From assembly GCA_009801085.1 (NCBI GenBank), contig VNWV01000003.1:1302001-1366000 (forward strand): a stretch of DNA of 64,000 nucleotides, given 5' to 3'. This DNA is from Lasiodiplodia sp. COLG20 (lineage: Eukaryota > Ascomycota > Dothideomycetes > Botryosphaeriales > Botryosphaeriaceae). The notes beneath the pieces were generated by a model. It worked only from the letters and a program-made list of their open reading frames with translations, searched no databases and had not been told where the DNA came from. The position numbers and the translations under genes are program-made. Below, in pieces: positions 1 to 10,326 of this stretch. The number at the start of each line of letters is the position of its first letter. The first letter of the stretch is position 1.

Positions 1-1115
1 TCACCGTACTGGCATCTTCTGCATCTGGAGCTCACGATGGAATCCTCGGGCAAAGAAAAACAACATCGCACTCCGCCATGATCAAAATCGACCCGGACCA
101 TCTAAGTACCGTAGAAAATCTCGCCAGGATTACTCCGTACATCGCAAGCCAGAGAAACAGCATCGAACCACTCGACCGTAGAGCCTGGGCGTTACAGGAA
201 AAGCTTCTTTCCACGAGAAGAGTCGTCTTTGGGTCGTCTCAGCTGTCCTGGGCGTGCCAAATAACATCTGGTGATGAACAGGAGCCATTTCGTTTTGAGT
301 CCCCCGGTGCAGATGTCAAATCTGACAGGTCTCTGAGTCCGATTGAAGTCAAGGCCAAGGGCCTGTATGAAAACTGGATGTCTGTTGCAGAGGATTACAG
401 CGATCGCAATCTGACTTACCTCTCAGATAGGTTACCTGCCTTGAGTGGTCTGTCAGAGTATATCCAGAGGACCGTCGGAGATTCGTATGTCGCAGGTCTT
501 TGGCGCAGGCGGATGTTGAGGCAACTTCTGTGGATTCATCAGAGCGCAGTACATGACCAAAACACATTCGAGTCTTATACAAGAAGTCCTCACACGCCGA
601 CGTGGTCGTGGATTTCAGTCAATGGAGCAGTCAAATTTCACGATTGCCAGACGAATGTGACTGCGAAAATAATACATTGCGCAAGAGAACGAATTGGCGC
701 CGGAGGATCTTTATCACCGCTCAAGGCCAGTATAGTGGTGCTAGGGTGGGCCCAAAAGATGACGAGTATCAGGTGCAAATCTAAGGGCCACTACTATGGT
801 TGCTACGAGCATTTCTCTCCTTGGATGTATTATCCAGAAGATCTCAAGACTTATCTCGACTGTCTTTCATCCGTACCCCCGCGAAGACGACAATTATCTA
901 CGGACAGTCCTCACGAAGCTTTGGGTGTTTGGTTCGTTGCGCTCACGGAAGACTCGGGCCTGATACTGGCACGAAATACGCAGCCCATGACATTGAGCTT
1001 CGGACTGGTACCGTACATCCGGATTGGAATGTTTCATGGGTATTGCCTGGCCGCAGAAAAGGATTGGAAAGGAGGCTACAAGTCTTGGAAGAGACGATTG
1101 TTTTGGATTGTGTAG
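1..1115 (+). CDS. HET-domain (heterokaryon incompatibility) protein, 5'-truncated by window edge
   Basis: The reading frame is open from base 3 and ends with TAG at 1113-1115; an internal ATG at 78 is probably not the start. The first residues (TVLASSASGAHDGILGQR) look like the end of the HET-domain core. They are followed by the usual HET signature PLDRRAWALQEKLLSTRRV and FGSSQLSWAC. The C-terminal part has the typical post-HET pattern (SDRNLTYLSDRLPALSGL, a GLW motif, PTWSW near residue 200). HET proteins trigger cell death after fusion of genetically unlike hyphae; many family members have no known partner. The start and upstream exons lie outside the window. Family call is confident, specificity unknown. 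Confidence 0.85.
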   Translation, partial: TVLASSASGAHDGILGQRKTTSHSAMIKIDPDHLSTVENLARITPYIASQRNSIEPLDRRAWALQEKLLSTRRVVFGSSQLSWACQITSGDEQEPFRFESPGADVKSDRSLSPIEVKAKGLYENWMSVAEDYSDRNLTYLSDRLPALSGLSEYIQRTVGDSYVAGLWRRRMLRQLLWIHQSAVHDQNTFESYTRSPHTPTWSWISVNGAVKFHDCQTNVTAKIIHCARERIGAGGSLSPLKASIVVLGWAQKMTSIRCKSKGHYYGCYEHFSPWMYYPEDLKTYLDCLSSVPPRRRQLSTDSPHEALGVWFVALTEDSGLILARNTQPMTLSFGLVPYIRIGMFHGYCLAAEKDWKGGYKSWKRRLFWIV

Positions 1116-1293
1116 ATAAAAACAGTTGAGGTCAATTTCACACAATTTTGCAAGTACGAGAAAAAGTAGGTGCTACTAGCCTTCTAATTCATATATTTGT
1201 TTCTTTCATAAGGCTTCTTCTCGTTACCGTCCTCTGACCAAAGTGCGTACCACTTTCCCTGGAGTTTGGCGCCACTTTGTTATCTTGTCGACC

Positions 1294-2367
1294 TCAATTT
1301 TCAATCGCAGTCGTATCAACTCCAATGGTGATGTATCCAATCATGCCATTTTCCACATTCTCGCCATCCAAAGGAACAACGCTGATGACGGGGTTGTATC
1401 CGCCCACCGTATCCTGATCGAAGACCGAATCAGCGGCGTTGGTAGTACGATTAATCTCCGTGTGGGTAGAATACGGCTCCAGGGCCATGATCTGCTGCTC
1501 AAGAGTCTCTTCGAAGTAGAGCTGTCCCGTGGAGACAATGTTCCCCGAAGTGACAGTGCCATTAGCATGAAGAGTCCAGTCGGTGTAAACTATTGAGAGC
1601 CCCGTGTTAGCGACTGTCCCTTTGTACGGGAAACAAGAATGCTTACCTTGAGCGTGGATGTGGATGGCGCGCTCGACGTAGAAGCCGGGGAAGATGGTCC
1701 GCATTTCCATCATGCCGTTCTCGTTGGTCGGCCACATGCCGCGCAGCCAGGTCGTGTCATCGGTGTGCAGGTCCGTCACGCCGATCTCGAAATCGGTGAT
1801 GTTCAGCTCCTGCAGGAGGAAGGGGAAGCCGGTGTTGGGAGACAGTCCGGTAAAGCTGGAATAGCTTCCCGTGGCGTTGCAGTGCCAGAACGAGATGAGA
1901 GCATTGGGAAGCGGCTCGCAGGTCGCCATGTCGATGAGCCCGACGTCGAGCCACAGCGGCACGCCGGGCTGATCTTCGGCCATGTCCTGGCGGAGTGTCT
2001 GAGACCTGGAAGATTGGGTGAGCTTTTAGAAATGCAAAGCAGCCATGAAGATTTACCTTGGCCACACATAAGGACCCTCAGTCACCTCCGGGCTCAGCAC
2101 GCAAGTATCGTTCTGGATGACATCGTAGTACGGAGCTTCGGTGGTGATCTGATAAGTGGTGTTGCCCGAGCGTGCGGCGAGATCACGCTTTGCTTTGGCG
2201 CGAATGTTGTAACGCTTTTCGTTCAGACTTCCCACGGCGCTTGCACAACGTTTGGAAAGGTGCGAGCGGCGCGCCAGCTCAGCCTGCGGGACATGGTGGC
2301 CTCCGGGATGGGCTGAAGCTTGAGCAGCGACCAATGCGACCGCAGTAACGAACGAAGAAAGCTTCAT
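1294..2367 (-). CDS. Secreted intradiol ring-cleavage dioxygenase-like protein
   Basis: Model: complement(1294..1589, 1647..2005, 2057..2367), 321 aa. The start was placed at 2367 because a signal peptide begins there (MKLSSFVTAVALVAAQASA); the frame is open further upstream. The body follows the extracellular fungal intradiol dioxygenase pattern: SPEVTEGPYVWPR, then EDQPGVPLWLDV, CEPLPNALISFWHCNATG, FPGFYVERAIHIHAQ and STGQLYFEE. These enzymes use Fe(III) bound by Tyr and His to open catechols; EGPY, the HCNATG region and HIH carry expected ligand positions. Intron 1590-1646 is 57 nt, a multiple of three with no stop, so an automatic caller could read through it; removing it restores HIHAQVYTDW. 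Secreted members are usually tied to lignin-derived phenolics. The substrate is unknown. Confidence 0.88.
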
Positions 2368-3191
2368 GATGAACGAAATGGAAGGGTGAGGCCGGGTAGG
2401 ATTTCGGATACAATCACCTGTTCGTTCTTTCCGCAACTTTTAAAGAACATCTTCCGTCGTGTGGGTCATTATTGCGACCTACTCCTTATTGTTCTTGGCA
2501 GCGTCGTCATTGATATGTACAAGGGATTCTGGAATGATGAAACGAAAGCCTACCCTGTCGTTTCCGGTGCTTAGCTGGAATTCCCGTGCTAGAGAACCAA
2601 TCAAAGCCCCGCAAACTAACAAGGTGGGCAGCCGGGCCGTTGATGGGGGCCTGTAACTCCACGTTTCGGGGCTCGGGGTTACTTGGGTCATGGCCGTATC
2701 AGTGCGTAATGGTTAGCGTTCACAGATGATTGGCTATCGCCATATACCACAGACCCAAACATCTTTTACTCGACGTAAAGCAGAAGTTCTGATTGGCCCG
2801 GCATTTGATCTGCCGACGACGCGTATAGGGCTTACGCACTCCTCCATCACAACCATCTAGACCAACACGCGTCCGCTGTTGGAACCGGCAATACAAGCCG
2901 GACTGTCAGTCTCGATGAGCTTAACTCTACCACAATGCCCCATTCTCTCCTCCAAGATTTTCCTCGATTTTACGGACCGTTTTTGTGGTAGCATAGCTGG
3001 TGATCAGAGTCTTTTGTTGTTCTTTGGGCTCATACAAATTTGAAATTTGACTTCCTCCCCGAAATCCAGAAACCCACTCATTTGTCTTTTCACGCCTGAA
3101 TTGCCGAGATCTTAACCACTATTTATCGCCATACTACTATATAACTGTCCGCACTATTTCTGCCTATGATGATTAGAATTACTTCTAATAC
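2368..3191. other. Intergenic, no gene seen
   Basis: About 820 bases between the intradiol dioxygenase start and the left inverted repeat. Stop codons are frequent in all frames and no conserved protein pattern was seen. It should include the dioxygenase promoter. Confidence 0.5.
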
Positions 3192-3313
3192 AAGTAGGCT
3201 AATAGCAGCGCGAAAATACATTCAGCGGACTAGACATGAGTAGTATTGCCATGGGGAAGTCAAAATCTGCATTTGGGGGAGTCAAAAATCTCGAGAAGGG
3301 GGAGTCAATTTTC
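3192..3313 (+). repeat. Left arm of ~100-bp inverted repeat flanking the F-box gene
   Basis: This arm matches the reverse complement of 6033-6131. The best-conserved part is GCTAATAGCAGCGCGAAAAT, identical in both arms, followed by a diverged stretch and then copies of GGGGGAGTCAAA. The left arm has one extra copy of the GTCAAA-containing unit. Together the arms enclose about 2.9 kb holding one F-box gene, an arrangement like terminal inverted repeats of a mobile element. No transposase is present inside, and no clear target-site duplication was found. Confidence 0.7.
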
Positions 3314-3399
3314 TACATCTACTGAAGTCTATGGAAAGCCCGTTCCACTTTTGTCTGTCCTGTCCATAACTTTCCAGCATCCCTTCACGAGTTCAACAC

Positions 3400-5325
3400 C
3401 TACTGGTGGGGTCCAGCCGAAAGCTCTTCTACCGTCTTGCCAAACCTATGAGCGGCGTACTCAAGCACCTTCGGAGGCAGTGGGTCATCCACATCCTGAC
3501 TTCCGTAGTGTACCGCCTCGCGCTTGGTCTGCATCAGAGCATGCTGTAGCCCGTCTTGGAGGGACTGCGCCTTCGTCCTGCGATCCTCATCATCCATGAT
3601 CATCCCATCGTACCGAATCACCGAGTCCCACTCGCCGCTGCGGTAGACACCACGTAGTCGGCTAGCCGAGCCAATCGAGTAGATGCGGCGGCCCAGGGAA
3701 CGCACACGCGGGCCCCAGTAATTACGAGGGGGGAAGAAGAAAACTTTGTCAGAAAACTCTGGGTGCAGCTCCCAGAGCTGCTCGAGATAGACCCTCTGGA
3801 GGCGCGGGAGGAACTTCTGCATCATGCGGAAAATGGTGTTCCAATTCTCATCCACGAGGTAGAGTCGCGAGAGGCCCAGCTCGGTGAGCTGGTGCCTGTG
3901 CCCATTGAGGAAGTGGGCAAGGATTGAAACGCTCATAACCATGTTGGAGAGGTGAAGTTCCTCTAGGGTCTGGGGCAAGCCTCGCAGGACTTTGCGGACG
4001 AAGCGAAGGCTGAATTCGCTTTCGTATCCGGCGACAAGGTGCAGAGAAGATAGCTGTGGCATCGCGGAGATGAATCTGAGTAGCGTCTTCGAGCCCTGGG
4101 CTTTGGTGAATCCCTCTGGGGCAAGGCTTCTCTCCCACCTGATCCTAGGCGCACGGTAGATGACTTCGCCGGTAGACAGCGACAAGTGAAGACGCTTGAT
4201 CGTCGCTAGTGAGCTTGTCAAATTGGCGAACAAAGGACTTGGAATGCTGAGAGCCCAAATTCCGGCTTGGTCGAGCGGTACACAGGTTGAGGATCGTGCG
4301 CTTCTGTCGATGGCGAGTTCTTCCAGGGGGATGGGCCGGGCTGCCAGAGCGTCGAAGATGGTCATGAGAGTAGCTGTGAAGATCTCGCACTGCTCGCCCG
4401 ACTTATAAGTCTCACTGGGGTAGCTGACTCGTACGTCCTGAGGAATCTCGACCGTTCCGAGATAAATCTTGCGGAGATTTGGAAGTCGGGAAAGGACCTC
4501 CTTGAAAAGCCTGAGATCTTCTCCAGCCGCCGTTGCCCACTCTTGTTCCACGTATCTCTCGTACGTGTCGAGGTAGCCCAACTCCTCCTTGCGCAGGCCA
4601 CACTTGACCCCATCCCAGCTCAGTGGATCGTCCAGGAGCCTGGTTTCACCATTAAAGACCCTGGCAGAACAATGATTCCAGGTCACGATGCTCCTGCTGA
4701 TGCGAGCAGTGTTGATTCTTAGCGAGGAGATGTGTTGGCCAACGATCTGATTGGCGATCGACGCGCAGAAGGACTGAAGTCCACGGAATGACATCCATAC
4801 CGTGGCGATGCTGTCTCGACTGGACATGCTAGTCTCGAGAATATCGTTCCATGGCTTCATGAGGAGGTAATGGAGCTTCTTGCTGGTGAGTCGGAGGTTC
4901 ATTATGTCCTTGGTGGAAAGACTCTGCATCTCGAGGACTTTGCCGAAGCAACGCGTGACAATCATGCAGGTCCGATCCCTCATGTCTGAGGGGTAGACGT
5001 GAGCACAGACGGTGATGTCTTCCTGGCAGAAGTCGCAAATGGTGTCTTGATCTTCGGAAGAGCCATCGGTGATTTTGGCGTCTTCATCAGCCACGCCCGC
5101 ATCTCCATCACCACCAGTATGCTGTCCATCGTTCTCGCCGTAATTGTTGTCGGAGTTGGATTCGTGTAGAGTGGAGTCATCGAAGTCGTTGTCGCTGCTA
5201 AAGGATGAATACGGCGGGGAACGGTTCTTCTTGGACCACCACTGCGGAGACGGATTTGCGTCCGATTGAATTTTCAGGAGGATCGCAATGATATCAAAAG
5301 GGAGATCTTCCAAAGTTGTCGGCAT
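3400..5325 (-). CDS. F-box/LRR-like protein with a split F-box (family member 1)
   Basis: Intronless, 641 aa, start at 5325. The F-box begins at residues 5-19 (LEDLPFDIIAILLKI) but its second half (LSTKDIMNLRLTSKKLHYLL) lies at about 136-155. Between them sit roughly 115 residues rich in Asp, Ser and Asn, with cysteines at 97, 100, 107, 120 and 126 (CDFC... pattern). The rest consists of irregular leucine-rich segments. It shares a diagnostic LYLVDENW...YLEQLWELHPEF block near residue 480-530 with the genes at 34217 and 36739. F-box proteins usually link substrates to Skp1-cullin ubiquitin ligases; whether a split F-box still binds Skp1 is open. The whole locus lies between inverted repeats at 3192-3313 and 6033-6131. 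Confidence 0.75.
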   Translation of the reverse strand: MPTTLEDLPFDIIAILLKIQSDANPSPQWWSKKNRSPPYSSFSSDNDFDDSTLHESNSDNNYGENDGQHTGGDGDAGVADEDAKITDGSSEDQDTICDFCQEDITVCAHVYPSDMRDRTCMIVTRCFGKVLEMQSLSTKDIMNLRLTSKKLHYLLMKPWNDILETSMSSRDSIATVWMSFRGLQSFCASIANQIVGQHISSLRINTARISRSIVTWNHCSARVFNGETRLLDDPLSWDGVKCGLRKEELGYLDTYERYVEQEWATAAGEDLRLFKEVLSRLPNLRKIYLGTVEIPQDVRVSYPSETYKSGEQCEIFTATLMTIFDALAARPIPLEELAIDRSARSSTCVPLDQAGIWALSIPSPLFANLTSSLATIKRLHLSLSTGEVIYRAPRIRWERSLAPEGFTKAQGSKTLLRFISAMPQLSSLHLVAGYESEFSLRFVRKVLRGLPQTLEELHLSNMVMSVSILAHFLNGHRHQLTELGLSRLYLVDENWNTIFRMMQKFLPRLQRVYLEQLWELHPEFSDKVFFFPPRNYWGPRVRSLGRRIYSIGSASRLRGVYRSGEWDSVIRYDGMIMDDEDRRTKAQSLQDGLQHALMQTKREAVHYGSQDVDDPLPPKVLEYAAHRFGKTVEELSAGPHQ

Positions 5326-6032
5326 GGTGAATTATATCGTGGGGGCCTTTTGAGAAGTAATTCTCTGGGAACTGATGGGCTTGGTGGGTTGACTGCACGC
5401 CGAGGTGAACTAGTAAAGTAAAGCCAGGGTTTGGTAGCAGTGGATACATACGAGGCGCAAAAAGCGCAAAAGCTGGAATACGTGGTCAGGGTGGATGGAG
5501 TCAATCCCAGGACCAGATTGACCAAGAGTGACTACCCTGTCAGAGGAGGTTGTCGGGGGAAGGGAGGAGGGTGGAAAAGAGAGGTTCTTATATAGCCGTG
5601 GGGAAGGGACGCCGCCTGGTGACGGCCCTGGCCCGGCAACGAGTGATAACACCTGTTCCTGAACAATATTCCCATGTTCACCCGATCGCCTGGCCGGATT
5701 CAAGAGGTATTGAACCTGTGGCTGCTTCATCGCCTCCACTTTATATTGAAACAATGCGACTGCATGGCGACCGGGCGCCACGACCACTTGAATATATAGC
5801 ACGTCATTCCAAGCAGCACACCCGAAGAGTTAATGGAATGCTCATGTGTTTCGTTCACTCTCCGGGAATCATTTATTCATACTGCCATGCCTATATATAT
5901 ATGTGACTTGAGTTTGTCTCTTGGCGTTTTCGGGCAAATGTACGATTAGTTTGGCACTTTTCCGTGCCCAAAGAACAATTAGCAACATTTTAAATCAGAC
6001 GGCTAAGCGCTTGCTAGATGATGATGGCTTCC
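5326..6032. other. 5' region of the F-box gene, no other gene seen
   Basis: About 700 bases between the F-box start and the right inverted repeat. No supported coding region. It should contain the promoter of the minus-strand F-box gene, and it is inside the inverted-repeat-bounded segment. Confidence 0.5.
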
Positions 6033-6131
6033 GCAAACTTGACTCCTCTATTTCGAGACTTTGACTCCCCCAAAGCAATATTACTTCTACCTAGTGAGCG
6101 GAACGATTTTCGCGCTGCTATTAGCTTACTT
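6033..6131 (-). repeat. Right arm of ~100-bp inverted repeat flanking the F-box gene
   Basis: Reverse complement of the arm at 3192-3313. Reading inward it has AAGTAAGCTAATAGCAGCGC, then a diverged segment, TTTGGGGGAGTCAAAG and GAGGAGTCAAG. Divergence is substantial outside the 20-base identical core, so the duplication is not recent. Confidence 0.7.
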
Positions 6132-6269
6132 ATGCTCACGCTACTACGAAAAAGTCACATGTATACGAGAATTACCCTCGTGAAGTTCGTTCTCCATTGT
6201 GTAGCAGAACTATGGAAATGTCAAGCCAGCTGCAGTTCCTTCGGACGTTGCATAGTCCCAAAACAACTT

Positions 6270-7365
6270 TCACAAAGGCGGCGCCAGCGGGATCAACCGC
6301 CTTTGTCCCTCATCCACATCCTTGCTCAGCTGCTCCCCCAGCCAGATGGGCTGCGCCTCATGCGTCTTGTCCTCGACCTCGACTATCTGATTCCCAGCAA
6401 CGTAAAACGACTTCCCATTGACGTCCGGCCGGACGACGGGCAGCAGCAAAGCGCGCGCGGGGCCTTCAGGCTTGTTCCGCGGCAGCTCTCCCCAGACGTC
6501 GTAAAACTCTTGGAGGAGCATGGGCGTTTCTGTAGGGGGAATTAGCTTGACACCTACGTGCGAGAGAGCAAGGCCGGCAAGCGGAAGCTACCCGCCTCAT
6601 GAAGAGAAAACTCACCAGTCATCCACGGCGCAACCATATTCACCGTCACGCCCCTCGCCTCAACCTGCGTCCGTAGTCCCCTCAGCAAGCCCAGCACCCC
6701 CATCTTGCTCGCGCAGTACAGATGCAGCGGCGGGCAGTCTATGAAGCTGGCAGCCGAGCCGGTCATGACGAGCTGCCTCCTGATGCCATCGCTAGCATAT
6801 TTCTTGAAATAGTGCAGGGCGGCCTTGGCCACGTAGATCTGGCCGGTCAGGTTGACGTCGACGGTTTTGAGGCTCGGCGGCAGGAGCTTGCCGGTGGCCG
6901 GGTCGACTTTGTCGATGGTGGCGGCGAAGTCTTCGGTGTTGATGCCGGCGTTGGAGAGGACGGCGTGAAGGGAGGAGAAGGTGTTGATGGTGGCGTCGAA
7001 GAGGGAGATGACCGAGTCCCAGTTGGAGACGTCGGTTTTGTGGAAGATGACGTGGGCCGGGCTTGAGGACTTCGCGGTCAATGTGTGCGGGATGGAAGGG
7101 TTGATTGGGAGAATGCGCACTCGTCGAGCTCGGCTTTCAAGGCTTCTCCGTCCTTTTCGTTCCAGTCTGCGATTGCGACATTGGCGCCGTATTCTGCAGT
7201 GATGGTCTTGATTCAGTATGATTCTTCTCTGGAGGGGAGGGATTGTGACTTACTATGCGCTATTTGAGCAGCAGCGCGGCCGATTCCAGATGCTGCACCA
7301 GTGATAATAATCGTCTTTCCCTTCAGGGCTTTGAATTCAGAATCATCGAGGTTGTAAGTCGTCAT
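6270..7365 (-). CDS. Short-chain dehydrogenase/reductase (classical SDR)
   Basis: Model: complement(6270..6529, 6616..7061, 7121..7193, 7254..7365), 296 aa. The start at 7365 gives MTTYNL. The nucleotide-binding TGAASGIG is at residues 22-29, followed by KYGANVAIADWN, a VLSNAG motif, and the active-site region with GSAAS and LYCASK (YxxxK). The Asp after the second strand (IADWN) suggests NAD(H) preference. The 59-nt intron 7062-7120 has a GTGCGC donor; splicing it repairs the frame between the cofactor half and HVIFHKTDVSNWD. It resembles the 15-hydroxyprostaglandin dehydrogenase-type SDRs of fungi; the substrate is unknown. It is divergent from the carboxymuconolactone decarboxylase-like gene at 8087 and may share its promoter. 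Confidence 0.88.
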
Positions 7366-8086
7366 TTCTGTACCCGAAATTATGAATATCGTGTTGCTGC
7401 AGTTGGTTTGCAACCTCGACAAAGGAAATCAAGGAGAGGCACGCCAAGGGCCTCTCACAATCCAGCGACTCCATCATACCCCTCCTCAGAGTCAGTATGG
7501 AGGTTAGCTGTTCCGGCTAGAAAGCCTGCATCCCATCCGCTGGAGAATACCCCATTGCTCGGGTGAAAACTAGACGTAAATCCGACGCGGGCACTGGCAG
7601 GCTAGTAATCCGAGGCACCTGTCGAAGACGGAAAGGCTCCCGCTCACGATCCCCAATGGTGCCCCGCGCGGTGTTGATGCAGGTGGGGCTCGTCGAGAAA
7701 TGAGGGGGAAGGAGCTGCCCCGCACTGCCGCCCTGAGCTACCCCTCATGGCCCAAGCTCCAACACCTGCATCCTGGCATCCCGTCAAACACGTGAAGTCT
7801 CGCTTCAAAGGCTCGTTTCAGACAGCTTGAGGGAGCCGGGGTATTTGGTGGGAGAGTGTAGAGATGCCATTGAACTATTGGAATTTTCGAATGCAGTAGT
7901 ATCACTCCCTCAATATTCACCTCTTCCGTAGTAATCCAGACATCCTTTCACCCATTGACCTCGGCTTTCTGAGTCCAGGGCAGCGACATCGGCGCCTTCC
8001 TCCATCAACACCATCATCTCCTCCATCACCACATCCTTCCCACATCCAGAACCAACCCCAATCGACCCCCCAAACCACCAACCACA
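7366..8086. promoter_or_regulatory. Divergent intergenic region between SDR and CMD-like genes
   Basis: About 720 bases, no convincing ORF. By position it must hold the promoters of both flanking genes. The stretch just before 8087 is CA-rich, as expected of a fungal 5' leader. No specific regulator site could be assigned. Confidence 0.4.
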
Positions 8087-8581
8087 ATGACCACCCCCGA
8101 AACCCCCACCCCCGCCGAAATCGCCGCCGCCCACGCCACCCTCCAGGCCGCCGGCACAGCGATGCGTCGGCAAGTAGCCGGCCCCGCACACGTCGACCGC
8201 ACCCTCGCGGCCACGACGTCGTTCGGGCAGCCGATGCAGGAGCTAGCAACAGAAGCAGCGTGGTGCTCGGTGTGGACGCGGCCGGGCTTGTCGCTGAAGC
8301 AGCGCAGCCTGCTGAACGTGGCCATGCTGTGCGCGCTGAACCGCGCGCCCGAGCTGGCCGTGCACGTGCGGGGGGCTTTCCGCAACGGGTGTACGGAGGT
8401 GGAGGTGCGCGAGACGGTGTTGCAGGCGAGTGTGTATGCGGGGATGCCGGCGGGGATGGAGGTGAGTTTTCTTTTCTCCTGGGGGGTTCTTTGGGGGATT
8501 TTGTGGGCTGATGTGGCGCAGGGCTTTAGGGTTGCGGAGAGGGTGTTGAATGAGGTGCGGGCGGAGGGCATTGTGGTTTAG
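8087..8581 (+). CDS. Carboxymuconolactone decarboxylase (CMD)-like protein
   Basis: Model: join(8087..8461, 8522..8581), 144 aa. The CMD fold pattern is visible: RRQVAGPAHVDRTLAATTSF, EAAWCSVWTRPGLSLKQRSL, ALNRAPELAVHVRGAFRNG, and the end PAGMEGFRVAERVLNEV. The 60-nt intron has GTGAGT and GCAG borders, is a multiple of three and has no stop; reading through it would insert a false 20-residue hydrophobic segment before GFRVAERV. CMD enzymes decarboxylate gamma-carboxymuconolactone in the protocatechuate pathway; the family also includes redox-active AhpD-like proteins, but no CxxC is present here. It lies in a run of aromatic catabolism genes. Confidence 0.85.
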   Translation: MTTPETPTPAEIAAAHATLQAAGTAMRRQVAGPAHVDRTLAATTSFGQPMQELATEAAWCSVWTRPGLSLKQRSLLNVAMLCALNRAPELAVHVRGAFRNGCTEVEVRETVLQASVYAGMPAGMEVSFLFSWGVLWGILWADVAQGFRVAERVLNEVRAEGIVV

Positions 8582-8807
8582 AAGGGGGAGTGATGAGGGC
8601 TTGGGAATAAAGTGTTAGTCGTCCGGGATGGGCGGATGCGGAAGAGCTGTCAAATTTGTATTTGTATGTTTGCATTGGATACTGTATGGAGAAGAAACTA
8701 AGGATATCCTACTTAGGGCGTCAATTGCCTGCTCGGTACGCAACACTGATTTTCACTCAATGGTCACAATCCAACTTTCCCTTCGGTACTCCTACCTCCT
8801 TATGAAC

Positions 8808-10326
8808 TCAACTGCCAATCTTCAACCCCTTCGCCGCCTTCGCCAGGATCTCGTCAACCTCGGCCTTGTGGCTCGAGAAGTTGTCAACCAGATTATCCCA
8901 CATCTTGGGCTCATGCTCGTGCTTCTTGTCGCTGTTCCAGGCGTAGTCGGTGATAGTAAAGGGGCGGCTGCTCTCGAACATGAAGGCGATGCTGGCCAGC
9001 GAGATCTGCACTTGAGGCTGCTCGTTCTCGGACGCGGCCTTGAACTGCTCGTACGCCACGCCGTGCGGCACCATGCCGCACTCGAACGAGATGCTGCCAG
9101 GGCGGAACTCGTCGGAGCGGCCGCCGTAGTCGCCGTAGATGAGGCCCATGAGCTCGGAGGCGACATTGCGGTGGTAGTAGGGCGGTCGGTACGTGTGGCT
9201 GGCGACGTCCCAGCGCGGCGAGAAGATGAGGAAGTCGGCGAGGGGCGCGTGCGGGTCGCGCGACGGCGCCGTCAGCACGCAGAAGATGGACGGGTCGATG
9301 TGGTCGACCGAGATGCTGCCCACGTTGACGAACTTGGTCAGGTCGTACTTGTACGGCACGTAGTTGCCGTGCCACGCCACCACGTCGAATGGGCTGTGGT
9401 TCTGCGTGCTGCGGAAGTACTTGCCGCCCAGCTTGTACACCACTTCCCACGGGTCGTTCTGCGTCACTTCGTATGCGGCGACTGGGTGCAGGAAGTCCCG
9501 TGGGTTGGCCAGCCCGTTGGCTCCCAGCGGGCCCAGTCCCGGGATCTCCCAGTTCGAGCCCCACACTTCCAGGATGTAGCCGCGCGTGGGGCCTTCGACC
9601 TTGACCTTGAAGCGCTGGCCGCGCTGGATTACGCAGATCTCGCCGGGCTGGACGTACAGGTGTCCGAATTCGGTTTGGATGTCCAGAGCTCCCTGCTGCG
9701 GCACGATGAGCATTTCGCCATCGCTGTTGACGAAGGCTTTCTTCTCCATGCTCTTGTTGGCAAGGTACACATGAGTGGCAAGACCCTCGCGTAGGGTGGG
9801 ATCGCCGCTGCCCGCAACCGTCTTGAGGCCCGTCGTGAAATCCGTGGGTTCTCCCTCGGGAATATCAAAAGGCAGCCATGCCAGCTGAGTAGGCGAGATA
9901 TGCACTCGCGGATTGATGGTCAGGAAATTCGTTTCTGTATCTTTGAGGTCCGGCAAATCGGTCTGACAAGTATCAGTCTCTCCGTTCTTCACAGCAACAC
10001 GACACACTACTTACGAATCCTTGGTGTGCGACAGCCGGGCGCGCACGATAGAGCCAGGAGCGCTTGTTCGTATGTCTGGGAGCAACGAACGCCGTGCCTG
10101 TCATCTGCTCTGCATAGAGCCCAAACCGCACATGGCGAGGACTATTTTGACCCTGGGGAATGGTGCCAGGGACTGCCTCGGATTCGAAATGATTGTTGAA
10201 CCCCGGCTGATACTTGTACGGATCGTTCTTTCTGGTGCCGAAAGACGGTATTTCTCCATTCTTCTGAGTCTCGGCCCAGTGGAAGATCTTCTGGTACTCT
10301 TTCGGGTCGCTGAGTTGCGTCGGCAT
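8808..10326 (-). CDS. hmgA: Homogentisate 1,2-dioxygenase (or close paralog)
   Basis: Model: complement(8808..9962, 10015..10326), 488 aa. The start at 10326 (MPTQL, CACCATGC context) was chosen because upstream in-frame codons lack ATG. Family pattern throughout: YQPGFNNHFESEAVPG, GQNSPRHVRFGLYAEQMTG, QQGALDIQTEFGHLYV, SPFDVVAWHGNYVPYKYDL. The iron ligands of this family are present: His in PPYYHRN, Glu five residues on in ASELMGLIYGDY, and His in VPHG. It opens homogentisate to maleylacetoacetate in Phe/Tyr breakdown. The maleylacetoacetate isomerase and fumarylacetoacetase genes that often sit beside hmgA are not in this window, so this may be a specialised paralog. It is divergent from the hydrolase at 10768. 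Confidence 0.9.
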
